In this document: positions 38,521-51,039 of the stretch, piece by piece
Position numbering within the stretch: the first letter of the stretch is position 1
How the letters are laid out: the number at the start of each line of letters is the position of its first letter
Assembly (NCBI GenBank): GCA_029783825.1
Contig: JAREIK010002653.1
Location: 223,117 to 287,116, forward strand
Reading direction: 5' to 3'
DNA: 64,000 nt
Origin: Sapria himalayana
Lineage: Eukaryota; Streptophyta; Magnoliopsida; Malpighiales; Rafflesiaceae
Notes under the pieces: generated by a model
Database searches by the model: none
Seen by the model: the letters and a program-made list of their open reading frames with translations, nothing else
What the model was told of the DNA's origin: nothing
Made by a program: the position numbers and the translations under genes

Positions 38521-38821
38521 ATTAAGTTCCGACAAGACAGTGATAGGTTGATGACATATTCTAAATGAAGCCATTTTAAAGAATGGATGCTTTTTTCACA
38601 GGTGGCATGGATAATGGATCAATGCCAGATCTCGTGCCCGTCATGCCTGGCATGACCTAATACCCATTATTCATGAACCCAACATATGGCACAATCATAC
38701 CATAGGTTTGCATTATGAAGGTCCATGCAGGCAATGGACCATGTTGTGTCATGTCTGGCATGACTAATTTGTGTCATACCTCAAATTGAGTTTGGGCCGG
38801 CTAGTCCACTTGACATCTCTA

Positions 38822-39583
38822 AGGAACTTCAGGTGGCACACGGAGGATCAAAGTGACACATAATGATATTTATCAGTAGAAACTATAACTAGTATTTTAG
38901 CAGAGTTGTAAAAAACAATAATAATAACCGATAAGAAAAAATCACAAGATATATTCTTTGTTTTATTTGGATGAATCATAATTTTCTGACATAATATGGA
39001 AAAAAAGTATCATAGCAGAGTTAGATGAAGGAAAAATATAATTTAGTATATTATTGTAAGAGGGTGGGTCATACCAGAGATAACTATTAGATATTATATC
39101 CAAAGAAGAGATCAAGAATTTTACACTATTAAAAAAGAAAGCTAATTATTTGAGCGATCCAAGGATCTTAATAGTGTTTACTCATCAAGACACATAAACT
39201 CACTAGAAAAGAGTATAAATAATTCTTCACTTAGAAAGTAGCAAATCATTCTCTTCTTTTTGGTATTACTATTTATTTTACTTGTACACCCACTATAGAC
39301 TTATGGATTATTGATACATAATTTAACACTTATATTACTAGTAATCATATCTTACTCGCTATAACTTTTTTCTTGTTCAGAGAATTTTATTATAGCTAAT
39401 ATAAAATATTTGAATATCATTGGATGTAATAGTATTCAATTTTGATCATTATTACTTCTCAATATATTATTTATTCTTAATTTATATCTTGCTAGTTTAT
39501 TCTTATGTGATATATTTTCAATAACTCAACTATAACTTTGTTTTAATTTCTATTGATATTTAATTGTAAGATTGAGAAAATTT
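38822..39583. other. Unassigned stretch, possible Copia 5' part
   Basis: Lies just upstream of a forward Copia pol. 39230-39330 resembles 42120-42230 (words such as CACCCACTATAGACTTATGGATTATTGATAC versus a similar block, each under strong drift), so both may be LTR remains. No gene. Confidence 0.3.
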
Positions 39584-41194
39584 GAGTGTGAGACATGTCA
39601 ATTAGGAAAGCTTATCAAAACATCATTTCCTACATGTCGGTATGACTTGAGTAGAAAATTATTCGATATGATACATTCGAATATAAGGAGACCTAAGAGA
39701 AATACAACTATAAAAAATTAATATATCTGATCACTTTTGATAGTTTCTCAAAATATATATAAAAATATTTCTTCAAAATAAATCATTTGTTACTTATATT
39801 TTAAAATTTTTCATTAAATCATGGAAAATCAATTTCAATAAAAAATTAAAAAATTTAGGAATAATAATATATAATAAGAAATGTCAGAACAATTTATTAT
39901 ATATTATATGGATTATGGAACTATACATTAGACTTCATGTGTTTGCACACCTCTATAGAATGGGATTACTAAAAAAGGAATAGATATTTAATTGAGACTA
40001 TTCAGATACTCTTGTTTAATAAGAGTATTCCAAAGCATCATTGGGGACTTGTAATTTTAACTATAAAATACTTCAGCAATCCAATTTTTTCTTCTATCAT
40101 TTCTCATCAAATACCTTTTCAGATCATGTAAACTAGAGAGATTATTTAGCTTGCCAACTATAATTTTTGAATTCATTTATTTTATCATTGATCAATCTCC
40201 AAGATGAGACAAGTTGAGATAGTACAAGTATTTTTTACTTATACACACTTTGACATATATGATCTTGAGATACATTTTTCTTGCATATTAAAGCAGCCAA
40301 AAAGAATAAAAGTATTTTTTATTAGAAACTGATATACTTTTAAAGAGTGCAAGCATTGTTTTATTTACTATAACTCATTTTTCAACCAGCCTAGGAGGAA
40401 TATCAATCCACATATTACATCATTATTCATTAATTTTCTTCCTCTTACATGTAGCACTACTTGAACCACCAATTAGGTGAGAAAATCACTTATTGAATAT
40501 ATCTAAGCATATTCATACTAAATATGATAATACACTCATTGATTCATCATATCTAACAAAAAATTCAAATTATGTTTATTCTAAGAAGAATAAGATTTCT
40601 AGGATAGGGAGATATCCTTAGGCCTAGATGACATAGTAATCAATTTGTTTTCACCAATACAAACTCATTTTTGGTTGGTAACAAGGATATTTGATCATCC
40701 ATGAGTGCATAGACAAGATATGAGCATACCAAAGAGCCAAATTATCCCATAGATAGTCCCCATGATATTAACCTTTTGATCACTCCTGATAAAGGATAGA
40801 GAAATTGTACTTAGTACCCGATATCACAAATCTCATGATAATCACATCTTGTTACTTTTTTTGTTTATTTTATTGCTTCTTTGTAATATACTCAATATCT
40901 TATTCTAAGAAATTATCTTATCTATGATGATGACATGACATAAAGGAATATATATATGCGGTTCACTCTAATAAGACTTGAAAATCATAATCACAACATT
41001 TAAGAATATCTGGTGATGATTATATGTGAGTGTTCATTATGAAAATAAGTTCAGGTAGGATTTAGATGGACTACCAGCTTATTTTTTTTAGTAACCAAGA
41101 AGATATCAATACAAATTCTTATTTCTCTTGTAGTATCTAACTATTAGAAAATATATCAACTAAACAAAAGAATATAATTCTTCATGATAACCAT

Positions 41195-41226
<32 letters not shown>

Positions 41227-41227
41227 T

Positions 41228-41270
<43 letters not shown>

Positions 41271-41800
41271 TTTATCTGAGTTGAACATATAGTCAGATGA
41301 AATTTGTAAATTACGAAAGATATTATATGGGTTGAAGTAGTCACCAAGAGCTTACTTTGTAAGGTTTTTACAAGCAATAACTCATTTAAATTACATAGGT
41401 ATGTCACTACTTTTTTTTATATTTCTAGAGGAAACTTTATAACAAGATAATTTTATTGATTATTTATGTGGATGATATTTTGATTATAATAGATGATAAA
41501 TTGAAAATCATTCAACTCAATAAATACATTCAGGCATAGATTTAAATGAAAGATCTTATGAGAGTTAGATACTTTATTGGCATAAAGTTGATTTATTCTA
41601 TTAGGAGCAACTTTTTATCATAGAAGAAAGAAATAATGTATATTCTTGTAGAGGTCAGTTTTTTGTGTTGTGCTATGATAGATACTTCTAGTTGGATGAG
41701 TATCAAGATTCAAGTTGGGCACCATTATGCTCTGAGTAAAAATCTACAATAGATTTTTGTATTTTTATTTGAGACAATCTTGTCTCAAATAAAAAAGAGT
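39584..41800 (+). pseudogene. Copia pol relic (pre-integrase, integrase, RT)
   Basis: Forward strand. 39584-39660 reads ECETCQLGKLIKTSFP, the zinc-binding pre-integrase end, followed by the LFDMIHS start of the integrase core. 39810-39990 covers the core including the ENQF and TSCV-like segments; 39980-40150 has the helix around KHHWGLVILT and HQIPFQI. Spacer 40380-40860, early RT 40900-41190. The RT catalytic Tyr-Val-Asp-Asp is intact at 41465-41476, followed by a DDK stretch and YFIGIKLIYS. The piece ends near 41800 before RNase H. A GA/TA microsatellite sits inside RT at 41195-41269. Stops throughout. Confidence 0.75.
41195..41269. repeat. Compound (GA)n(TA)n microsatellite
   Basis: GA run 41195-41226 followed by TA run 41231-41269, inside a Copia RT relic. 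Confidence 0.97.
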
Positions 41801-42759
41801 GACTATTGGGTGTATTGATTTTTTTTTGTATTTTTTAGAGGAATCACTTGTCTGGGACATGAATTATCAAGGAATATGTTGATGTAAGAGAGTCCTAGTG
41901 GCTCAATTCATTGTACTCACTGTAAGATCATAAGTCACACTAGAGAATTGTTGAATTTTATTTCTATAAAGGTTAACGAGAGCATTATGCAAATAGTCAC
42001 ATCATTGATAATAATATTTTATTTTCTATGTTATTCTAGGGTTCTCAAAGAGCCAATCTACTATGATGCTTACTAGGGTTCTCAAAGAGCCAATCTACTA
42101 TGATGCTTACTAGAAGAAAAATATAAAATTCCTTTATAAAATAACAATAGATTATTATTTTCCTTTTAAGTATCATTGATTAGTTTACCCACACTCTCAC
42201 TTTAGACTTCTATATTATCGACACAAGAACAAATAGTCACATCATTGATAATAATATTTTATTTTCTATGTTATTTTTTATTATAAAATATTATTGTCAC
42301 CAATGAAAAATACTTGAAAATAATTGCCTATGATTCTATTTAACTTGAATATTTATTAATTTCATATATCATATTTATTTCTGATTGTTATATTATTTTA
42401 TTCTTTGGGAGTTCCCTTTCCAGACAACTCTAATATGATTTTGTCTTTATTTGTTTTGAAGTTTATTTGCATGATCAATAGACTTTGAGATAGACTCTAT
42501 GGGATTGAGCAAATAGAATTATGCTTTTTTTCAACGGTAAGATCACCTTTAGATATATGAATGTTTTGAACTTGTTACTCTTATATTATCAACTTGGATA
42601 TCCATTATTGACTAAGTTTAGAACACTTTACATTAGTCTCAAGGTTAATTTTATCATATAGTATAAAGTATATCAATTAATAAAGTTTACCACAATTTAT
42701 TATCCTACTTGTAGTCTAATTTGAATAGTGACTCATTAAATATGATGCACTAAGACATA
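41801..42759. other. Unassigned stretch with two nested local duplications
   Basis: No gene. A 37-bp unit occurs twice head to tail (42036-42072, 42073-42109), and a 45-bp sequence is present identically at 41991-42035 and 42231-42275. Possible LTR remains at 42110-42260. Confidence 0.5.
42036..42109. repeat. Perfect 2 x 37-bp tandem duplication
   Basis: The two units beginning CTAGGGTTCTCAAAGAGCC are identical, in DNA where other repeats have drifted, so the event is recent. Confidence 0.97.
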
Positions 42760-45515
42760 TTGGGACTTAATAAAGATACAATTAGAAAGGGATTTATGTA
42801 TCTTATTGTCTTTATAGATAATTTTTCAATAAATACTTGGATATATATGTTTAATGATAGATCCTATATTTTTTTATTTTTCTTAATTCTCACAAAATGA
42901 TAAAAACTAAATTTAATAAAAATATTAAAAATTAGAAGTAACAATGTATTAGAATATATGTCATACTAATTTAACATATATTTGTATTAATCATAAAATT
43001 ATCAGACTTCATGTGCCGAACATCCTAACAAAATGAGATAATAAAAAGGAACAAATTTTATTTGATTTTGATCACTCAGATGCTCCTACTTGGAAAAAGT
43101 ATTTCAAATATTTTTTTGAGATAAATGATTTTAGTCATAATATACCTCATCAATTAGATGTCCTTTTTTTTTGTTTTTTAATACAAATCCTTCTAAATCT
43201 TATAACTTGGAGAGAAGGTATTTAACTCATCTCTCTTAATTTTTTGATCTACTTATTTTGTCTTTGATCACTCAATAAGTTGGGATAAACTAGCATCTAG
43301 AGTCTTGAGTTGTGCTCTTCATGTATAATCTAGTACACTAAAAGGGTATGCATATTTCTTATCAAAGATTGATAAAAATTTAATTAAGTGTAAATGTTAT
43401 TTTTTTTACTATGACTCATTTTTCAATGAGCATAGGAGAGTGTGAATCTAAATATTGCACAGTGATCCAATACTTTTTTTTTCTTACCTATAACATTGCC
43501 TTGATCATTAGTTGGAAGAGAGTCACCCATCAATCTCATTTGATCATGTTAATTTTGAGTATGATATCACTACTTTAGAGTTATGATACCAATAAACAAA
43601 TTTAGTTTATTAAGTCTAGAGAAGTGAGTGTTTTTGAGTAGGGGGTCTAATTCATACCTATATGTAGTATTATAGGATTCATTATCAGTATAGTCTCATA
43701 TTGAGTTGATAACTAAGATAGTTGATAACCTAGGACTTAGAGTTTATATGGGAAGAGAAAGACATGCCCAGCCTAATCGAACAAGAAATGAGTCTATCAA
43801 GGCATTAAAACAATTCTTCAGTCACTTTTTTTGATCTTGATCTTTTCATCACTCTTCAAAAGGGATATATGAGTTGTACTAAGTACCCTATTTTATATGT
43901 TTTGTCATATTTTTGTCATATTTCTTTTTTTTTGTCTTTTTTATTATTTCTCTTGATTGTACTAGTTTACCTTAATTTTATTATAAGCTATTATCTTTTC
44001 CATGATGTCGTTAGGCTATTATAGATGAAATGCATTTTATATACCTCTAATGAGACATGATAACTAAATCATGATTTTTTGGAAGGTCTATTATTGGTTG
44101 CATGTGAGTATTTACTGTTAAAACATGCACAAATGAAACTATTCATCTTCTTAAGCTGATACTTGTAGTGAGGAAATACACGTAGAAATTTGGTGTGTAC
44201 AAATAGGACACTAACACTCTTGTGACTAAGATGACATTAGTACATATTATTATTTCTCTTTCATTTTATAGTTGGAGAATACAATAGTTAGGCATGAATA
44301 ATATTTTTCTTCATGGTAATTTAAAAGAGATGTATATGGATCTACCATTAGGGTATAGAGTAGTGCAACCATGTATTGTTAGCAAATAATGAATGATATT
44401 GTATGGCTTGCATTAGTCATCTAGATCCTTGTAGCCAGATTTTCATAGGCAGTCACATCATTTGAGTTATACATATAACCTATTGATTCTTTTTTGTTCT
44501 TCTAAATGAGTCGTAATGACATAATAATTTTGTGAATTATCTATGTAGATAACATTATGATTATGAAAAATGATGAATTTGAAATTTCCTAATTGAAGTA
44601 CTCTTAGACATAGTTTCAGATGAATACTTTTGTTAGGCTTAGATATTTTCTTTGTATAGATATATGACTTATTAGTTATTCTATGAGTGGTATAATCTTG
44701 TTATAGAGATGACATGCTCTTGATATTCTTATAAAAATTGGTCTTTTGGGTTATGCTCTCCAAATATTGTTGTTGATCTTGGTACTATTTTACTTCTAAT
44801 GCGGTGTCTTTAGTTGACTCTATTATTTATTTAAAAATTATAAAGAATATTAACTATATGATTATTACCATATTATATTTAATATATATTTAGTAAAGTT
44901 AGTCATTTTCTAGATTCTTTTTGACATGTTTATCTTAGGCACTTGTGGTATGTGAAGAAGTTTCATGGACTTAATATCTATTTAAGGAATCATGGGCACT
45001 TTTGGTTAGTTAGGTATTACGAATTTATAATTCGAGTTGGACACTAGCATATGCCTAGAGAAGATCTACCACAAGAGTAAATTATTTTGTTGAAAGTAAT
45101 CCTATCTTTTAGAAAAATAAAAGTCAGATAGTTGTTTCAAGATTAAGTGTAGAGGTAGAGTTTAGACAATGATGAAACTTACCTATGATATACTTTTAAT
45201 GTGATATTTGCTTGAAAAGATTGGAAATTCATTATCTTCTCCAACTCTTTTTTACTATAATGATTAACATTGAGACATATAATTTCTATTCTATTATTTC
45301 AAGAACGGATGAAACACAACAGGATCAAACACATTGAGATGAACTATTTTTTTTTCTGACTGATTATTTAGGACGACACCATGACTATAATATATATTTT
45401 GACAACAAAATAACTAGTAGATATCTTCATGAATATCTTGAAGAGGTCTTATCTAACATTTCTTTCTTCTAAGCTAGATGTTGTAGATTTGTATTTATTA
45501 GCTTGATGAGAAGTA
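42760..45515 (+). pseudogene. Copia pol relic (integrase, RT, RNase H)
   Basis: Forward strand, twin of 17700-21118. Integrase core begins near 42770 with IVFIDNFSINTWIYM and continues through 43070-43180 (FDHSDAPTWKKYF). Spacer 43430-43870; early RT 44100-44400. The RT catalytic motif reads Tyr-Val-Asp-Asn at 44542-44553: the second catalytic Asp has become Asn. RNase H lead-in LVDSIIYLKII at about 44815-44850, body to 45200 (the residues FRKIKVR near 45110), and the C-terminus at 45420-45510 with SKLDVVDLYLLA before a stop. Numerous other stops. Confidence 0.72.
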
Positions 45516-46240
45516 TTGAGATTTTCAATTTTTCTTTTTTATGTATCGATGAGAGTGCTCTACTTGTGAGCAACTCTAATTATTTTGCTCTCTGTATATG
45601 AAGTTTTGTGTATATTAGTTAGTAGAGTAAATTAACTATAATTTTTTTATTTATGTTAAAGTTTTACATTAAAAAATTTCAATAATTTTAAAAAGAAATG
45701 CAACATGTGTTCATGTTTTTTTATTATATTACTTGCATATATATTGGCTATTGTTGTAGTCACTAGTCATCACTTGAGATCTATTGAATATGATAATATT
45801 TAATTTGGTCTCTTATTTCTTTAACTTATTTTATTTATCCATTATTATCCTATTAGTCATTTTTTTGGGTTGTTTATCTATAATATTTTAATTTTTATTT
45901 TATTTTTTCTTATATTAATGTTTATTTGTAAGATTTGAAGATTTTGAATTTGATTTTTTTTTTGTGATTGAGCATTATAGATTTTATATTTTTTCTTTCG
46001 TTGTAGTGTCTTTTACTAAATATTTGAGTGCGTTGGATTTATGCTTGTATATTCTCAACTTGGTCATCAATTATTGACCAATTAGAGAATCCTTAACTCA
46101 AGTTTAAAGGTTATTTCTACTCTAGAGTATGAGTTTTGTTCTCCTACCTACATGACTATTTTATATAAGGATTCAATTAATCTAACATACTCAAATGTAT
46201 GAGGACCAAATAATTATGATGCATGAGAGTGATTGAAGTA
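45516..46240 (+). repeat. Copia LTR-like segment
   Basis: Follows the RNase H stop, where the 3' LTR belongs. Block 46021-46135 pairs with 17100-17195 in reverse. Edges are not sharp. Confidence 0.45.
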
Positions 46241-47890
46241 TTTTTGTTATTTTTATTAATGACCATTTTCATTTTACTTTTGTATTTCTTTTTTATCCTA
46301 CATCATATATTTTTTATGTATTTTTGATATTTTATAAAAATATAAAAATTAAACTAATAAAAATATAAAAAAAATAAAATAGTGACAATATATTAGAATA
46401 TATGTTAGATATTTCCAGCACTTATAATATACATTATTAGATTATATATCATATTTTCTATACCAATATATTTCCATTGAATGAGATTGTAAAAAGAAAA
46501 AAATAAACATCCATTTACGATTTCTCATACTCTCATTTTTAGTAGTAGTATTTTGAAATATTTTATGAGAGATATAGTATTAACTTTAATGTAACTCATC
46601 AATTGAATATTTTTTTCTATCTTTTTCCAGCATGTTCTCTTTAAGATCATATATCTAGAAGAGAGATTATTCAGCATGCTTCTTATAAATTTTTTATTTA
46701 CTTGATTCATCTTCTATTTCATCTTAGGAGGAGATGAGTTAAAATCTAGGACCTTGATATATATATATATATTTCTTGAATATTTTACTACTAAAAAAAG
46801 TACAAGTGTTGTTCATTAAAGTCTACTAGGTTGTTAGTGAATTTTAATATAATATTTTTTGAGTAAGATTTATTTTTTATGGAGCATAAAAAGAGTGTGA
46901 TTCTAGAAGGCTCACCTAGATTTATTATTTTTGCTTTCTCACATAGTCTTGCCTAGTTTGTTAGCTAGTAGAAAGAGTTATCTATCAGTTACATCTAAAG
47001 TTGATATACTATATGATGTCACTTATATAATGTCATCATAAATACCAATAAATATAAATCAAATTGATTCTTGAGAAAAAAAAATTTTTTAAGAAAAAAA
47101 ATCTCTTAGTTTAAAATGAAATAATAGTCTATAACAAGAGGAGACATATGCTAGGTACATACCAGAGATGAGTCTATCAATGAACTATATGATTCTACAT
47201 CTAGTCTCTTCGATATTAATCTTGCAATTGTCCTCTAGAAGGAACAAAAAAGATGTACTCAATATTTGATTTTACTAGTTTTGATATAGTTATCTCTTTT
47301 ATTTTTTACTTTTTTTTATTTTATCTTTTGATGGTATTATAAACCCAAGTCTAATTATAAGATTTTATCTTATCTAGGATGATACTAGACTATTATAAAA
47401 AAGATATATGCTATTTATTTTAATGAGACTTGATAATTAGTATCATGACTTTTGAGGGTGTCTATTGTTGATTATAAGTGAGTATTCACTTTGAAGATAT
47501 GCTCATATGAGATATAAGATCTTTTTAAGATGAGACTTATAGTGGAGCTTAACTTAGATAGTTGGTGTGAATTTTTATGATATTTTCTCTCTAGTGACCA
47601 AGATGGTCTTAGTACAAAAATTTATTTTCATGAGCAGCATTTCACAAATGAAGAATATATCAATTAAATGTGAATAATATAATTTTTTAGAGACTTTGAT
47701 AAAAAGGTACATATGAAATCATTACCAAAGTTTTGAGTAACATAGTTAGATGTGTTTTATAAATTGTAAAAATATTGTATGACCTAAAATATACACATAG
47801 AGTTTGGGTTGTGAGATATTCATATATAGTTACATTGTTTGAAGATTATACTAGTGTTGTAGTTTATAACTTTGTTGTTTATAGTTTTTT
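46240..47890 (+). pseudogene. Second Copia pol relic (integrase to early RT)
   Basis: Forward strand, twin of 15470-16960. 47165-47260 reads ESINEPYDSTSSLFDINLAIV and then RCTQY, the integrase-RT spacer; 47400-47640 is early RT, 47650-47860 the segment with FDKKVHMKSLPKF that normally precedes the catalytic centre. It then joins LTR sequence near 47880, so the catalytic centre and RNase H are missing. Heavily mutated. Confidence 0.6.
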
Positions 47891-48060
47891 AGTTTTTTAT
47901 ATTGTTTTACTTTATTGAACTATTGGAGTAACTAACATATGGGTTGTCCCAATTTAATTTATCTCTTATATAAAAGTTAGCTTTGTACACTTTTTATATG
48001 TAGTTTATTTAGTTTAGTATGTTATGTTTATTTATGTGGGCTTAAATTATATCATAATGA
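47890..48060 (+). repeat. Copia LTR 3' part with eroded primer-binding site
   Basis: Matches 15251-15450 in reverse complement. The LTR end and the TATCATAATGAAAGC remnant of the primer-binding site are at 48046-48065. Confidence 0.6.
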
Positions 48061-49490
48061 AAGCATAAACTATGAAATCTTGAGTTTAAACTTTTTCATC
48101 ACACAATGTTTTCAACCTTTTTTCTTCAGGAGCATAATGACATTTTTATTGATTTTACTTACCTAGCCATGTTAATTAGTTGCTGATGGTATTACTTTAT
48201 AATATGCATACAAAAGGTATTCGTTTAGACCACTTTGCTACTTTTCTTAATCTTGTTATTTACTTCATATACTTCTACTGTAGTTTTGCTATATAACTTC
48301 AGTATGATTTTTTTTTTCTTTTTCAAATTTTTTTTCTTTTTCAGATTCTTTTTTTACTGTCAATTTAATTAATTTTCATAGGTAATTTAAAAGGTTGTAC
48401 AAATGTTATATCTACTATGAATAATTATAATCATGATTCAAGCATGATAAGATATACACAATTTAAGAAGCTATTACTACCAATAAATGATGATTGCAAT
48501 ATTTTGCACTCTGTGTCTTTTGTGATTAGAATTGCAAGTGTAGTTTAGAACATTGTTATCGGTAATATTTGTTTATATTTTCTTATTTTTAATTTTCCAA
48601 AACTAGCATGTTTGGACCACTATTTCTAAAAATTTCTATGGTAATTTTGTTCAATAAAAATGTATTACACAAAACATTGTCATGAAGCCTATTACAATTT
48701 TAAAATATTCTAGAACCCGTGTTTTCTTGTCAAAATTTCGTTAATAATGTCTGAATGTTTAAAAGTACTAATTAGAATATGAATATTACAATTTGAATGC
48801 GAAAAATACATAAAAAACTTAAAAAATAACCACATTTTAATAAAAGATAATTTAACTTAAAATTCTTACAACTCTTTGCATTAAACAACTACTTTGAAGT
48901 CCTTATGTATTAAACAACCATTTCATTGAAATGATGAGGCCATGATAGTCCATTTAGTAGGAATAGAATCATGATTAAATTGAGGTTGTTGCATTCTTTG
49001 CTCAACAAGTGGTATACCTTCAATGACATCTGTCATAAATGATTATGAGTGATTTATATGGGAAATATTTTAGCTTCAATGATAATATTATTTAATATCT
49101 AGCTTCTTGTTTTCTGAATCAAGACTTATTTTTTAAGAAGTAGTGTGAGGTTCAAAATTATAAGAAATTAATCGTACACCCTCATTTTCTTCCATTATAA
49201 TAGGGACTACAATCTCTTGTTATATGGAAAGAGTTGTATCAAAGAAACTTATAGATTTAAGCATTTTCATAGCTAGCTTTTGAGTAGTATGTGATATATC
49301 TTTGATTTATATTTTAATATATTCACCATGAGATATTTTGATGTTATTTTCTTTCATACTAGATGACATAATATAATCTATAAAAGAAAAAAATTTACAC
49401 CAAATGATACTTTCTTATATCATTTAAAAAAAATTAAAACATTATGATAAATAGTGAATTATATTTTATATCCAACATTAGTATAAATCT
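48061..49490 (+). other. Copia leader/gag-position region, right arm
   Basis: Twin of 13881-15250. No readable protein; T-rich blocks at 48309-48352. Ends in TCCAACATTAGTATAAATC, pairing with 13881-13895. Confidence 0.45.
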
Positions 49491-50203
49491 TATTTAAAGG
49501 TGGCAAGGGGACCGGGCGGCCAGGGCATGACCCAAGGCATGACCCGACTGAGCTGTGCCTTGCCCATATGGCACAATCCACAACTATGCCTGGAACTAGG
49601 TCGTGTTGGCTTGAGACACTACTTGTGCCATGTTCAACCAGAAGATGTCAGGCCTCATGTCAGGCTAGGCACGACCTGCTGCCTGGCCCATAGGCATGGT
49701 CTACCCACATAGTAAGCTACTATGCCCTAGAACTCAAACTAGGTTTCGAGTGTGGTCTGACCTACCTACTTTTTTTTAAAAAAATATTATTTTATTCAAA
49801 AAAAGGCCACCTCACTTTTTACACATGTTGATGATTTTTAATAAATCGACCGCGTGGTTGGTTGAGGGCATCCACATGGCACAATCAAGGCGCAGGTCGA
49901 TGTGCCATGTGTGGCTCACACCTCCATCCCCCCTAAGGACAATTGCCCAAACCAAATCCAAACACTTGAACTGAACCAACCAGAATGCCAAATATTTTGG
50001 AACATATGTTTGGCCATCTGGCTAAAGGTCCAAAAAAATAAAATAAAAAATAAAAATTTTATGCATCTAGACCATTGGATGCACTTCTAATATACAGGGA
50101 AGAAAACCTAATAGTTGTCAAATTTCTGCCATATTTAATTATTTAAAAAAATTCAAAAAATAAAAAAAAATATTTTTAAAAATTATATATATATAAAATA
50201 TTT

Positions 50204-50372
50204 CACTCTCTTGTCTCTCAATCTCACTCTCACACTCTCACTCTCCTCTTTATCTCTATTCTTTCTCTCTCTCTCTCTCTCTCTCTCATCTTGTCTATAT
50301 ATCTCTTTCCTCAGTTTGGATTGGCTTTTGCTTTGGGTTTGCTCTCGGTTGTGGTGCGGTGCGGTGCGGTGC
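50204..50372. repeat. CT microsatellite and (GGTGC)4
   Basis: A CT-rich block 50204-50290 with a pure CT run from 50262 to 50287, followed by four perfect GGTGC units at 50353-50372. Both lie inside hAT copy B; the nearby 65-codon Ser/Leu-rich frame is an artefact. Confidence 0.95.
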
Positions 50373-51039
50373 AGGTATATAATTGATAAACTAAAAAATA
50401 AAAAATGACAAATAATAAATTTAATGATAACAAGATTAATATTAATATAGACATAGATAATATTAATAATTATAACCCTGCAAAAAGGTTAGAGGATGTA
50501 TAAATCATATTTTTTCTCATGGTCTCGAGTCATACTCAGATATCTAACAAATAAAAAACTAGAATAACATCTGTAGTATAGGCTCATTTTAATATAGTAC
50601 AAAATAATAAATGCTTGAAGTGTCGAAGAATTGGTACAATACAAGTATTATAAGAAAATATATATATTTAGGAGTGCATGTGTGATTGGGTACCTAAACA
50701 CATATACCAATCATTGCACCAAAAAACATGGTACATAATAAATTAGGGAAATCAAACTAAGTAGTGGGGTCTTTGAGGCTAGATCTAGTTTAGCTTCTAT
50801 GTTAACCCCCTTCATATACCATAATGAGTTAGGGAGGGAAGGCATGGTCAAATTGATCACCATGATAGGTCTTGCATTTATATTTCATAGGATCCAAGGG
50901 TTGTCTATATCATATATACCTATTTTAAGTATGCATATCATAGGATTCATAAGTCCACATGTTGGAACAACATTCTAAAATATTATAAGTTAGAAAAATA
51001 AATAGTAATTAATGATTTTATAGAATATAGTGACATAGT

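Larger units (their letters stand above)
30808..38821 (-). mobile_element. hAT transposon copy C, interrupted by Copia
   Basis: The right end (the 5' end, since its transposase is on the reverse strand) terminates at 38821 in CTTGACATCTCTA, the family terminus; the 200 bp before it hold the family's CATGCCTGGCATGACC-type words. The left end, near 30808-30830, reads CAATCAAATGGCTCGG, matching the inner part of copy A's terminus. The two halves are separated by a complete Copia insertion at 31062-35852. Without it the element would be about 3.2 kb, the same as copy A. No flanking 8-bp duplication is convincing. Confidence 0.65.
42955..49490 (+). repeat. Right arm of the large inverted duplication
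   Basis: Reverse-complement counterpart of 13881-21118 with the same order of Copia modules and without the hAT insertion. Ends at the left terminus of hAT copy B (49495). The Copia integrase continues to the left of the arm edge (42760-42955) while the left arm changes to other sequence there, so this arm preserves the older context. Confidence 0.8.
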
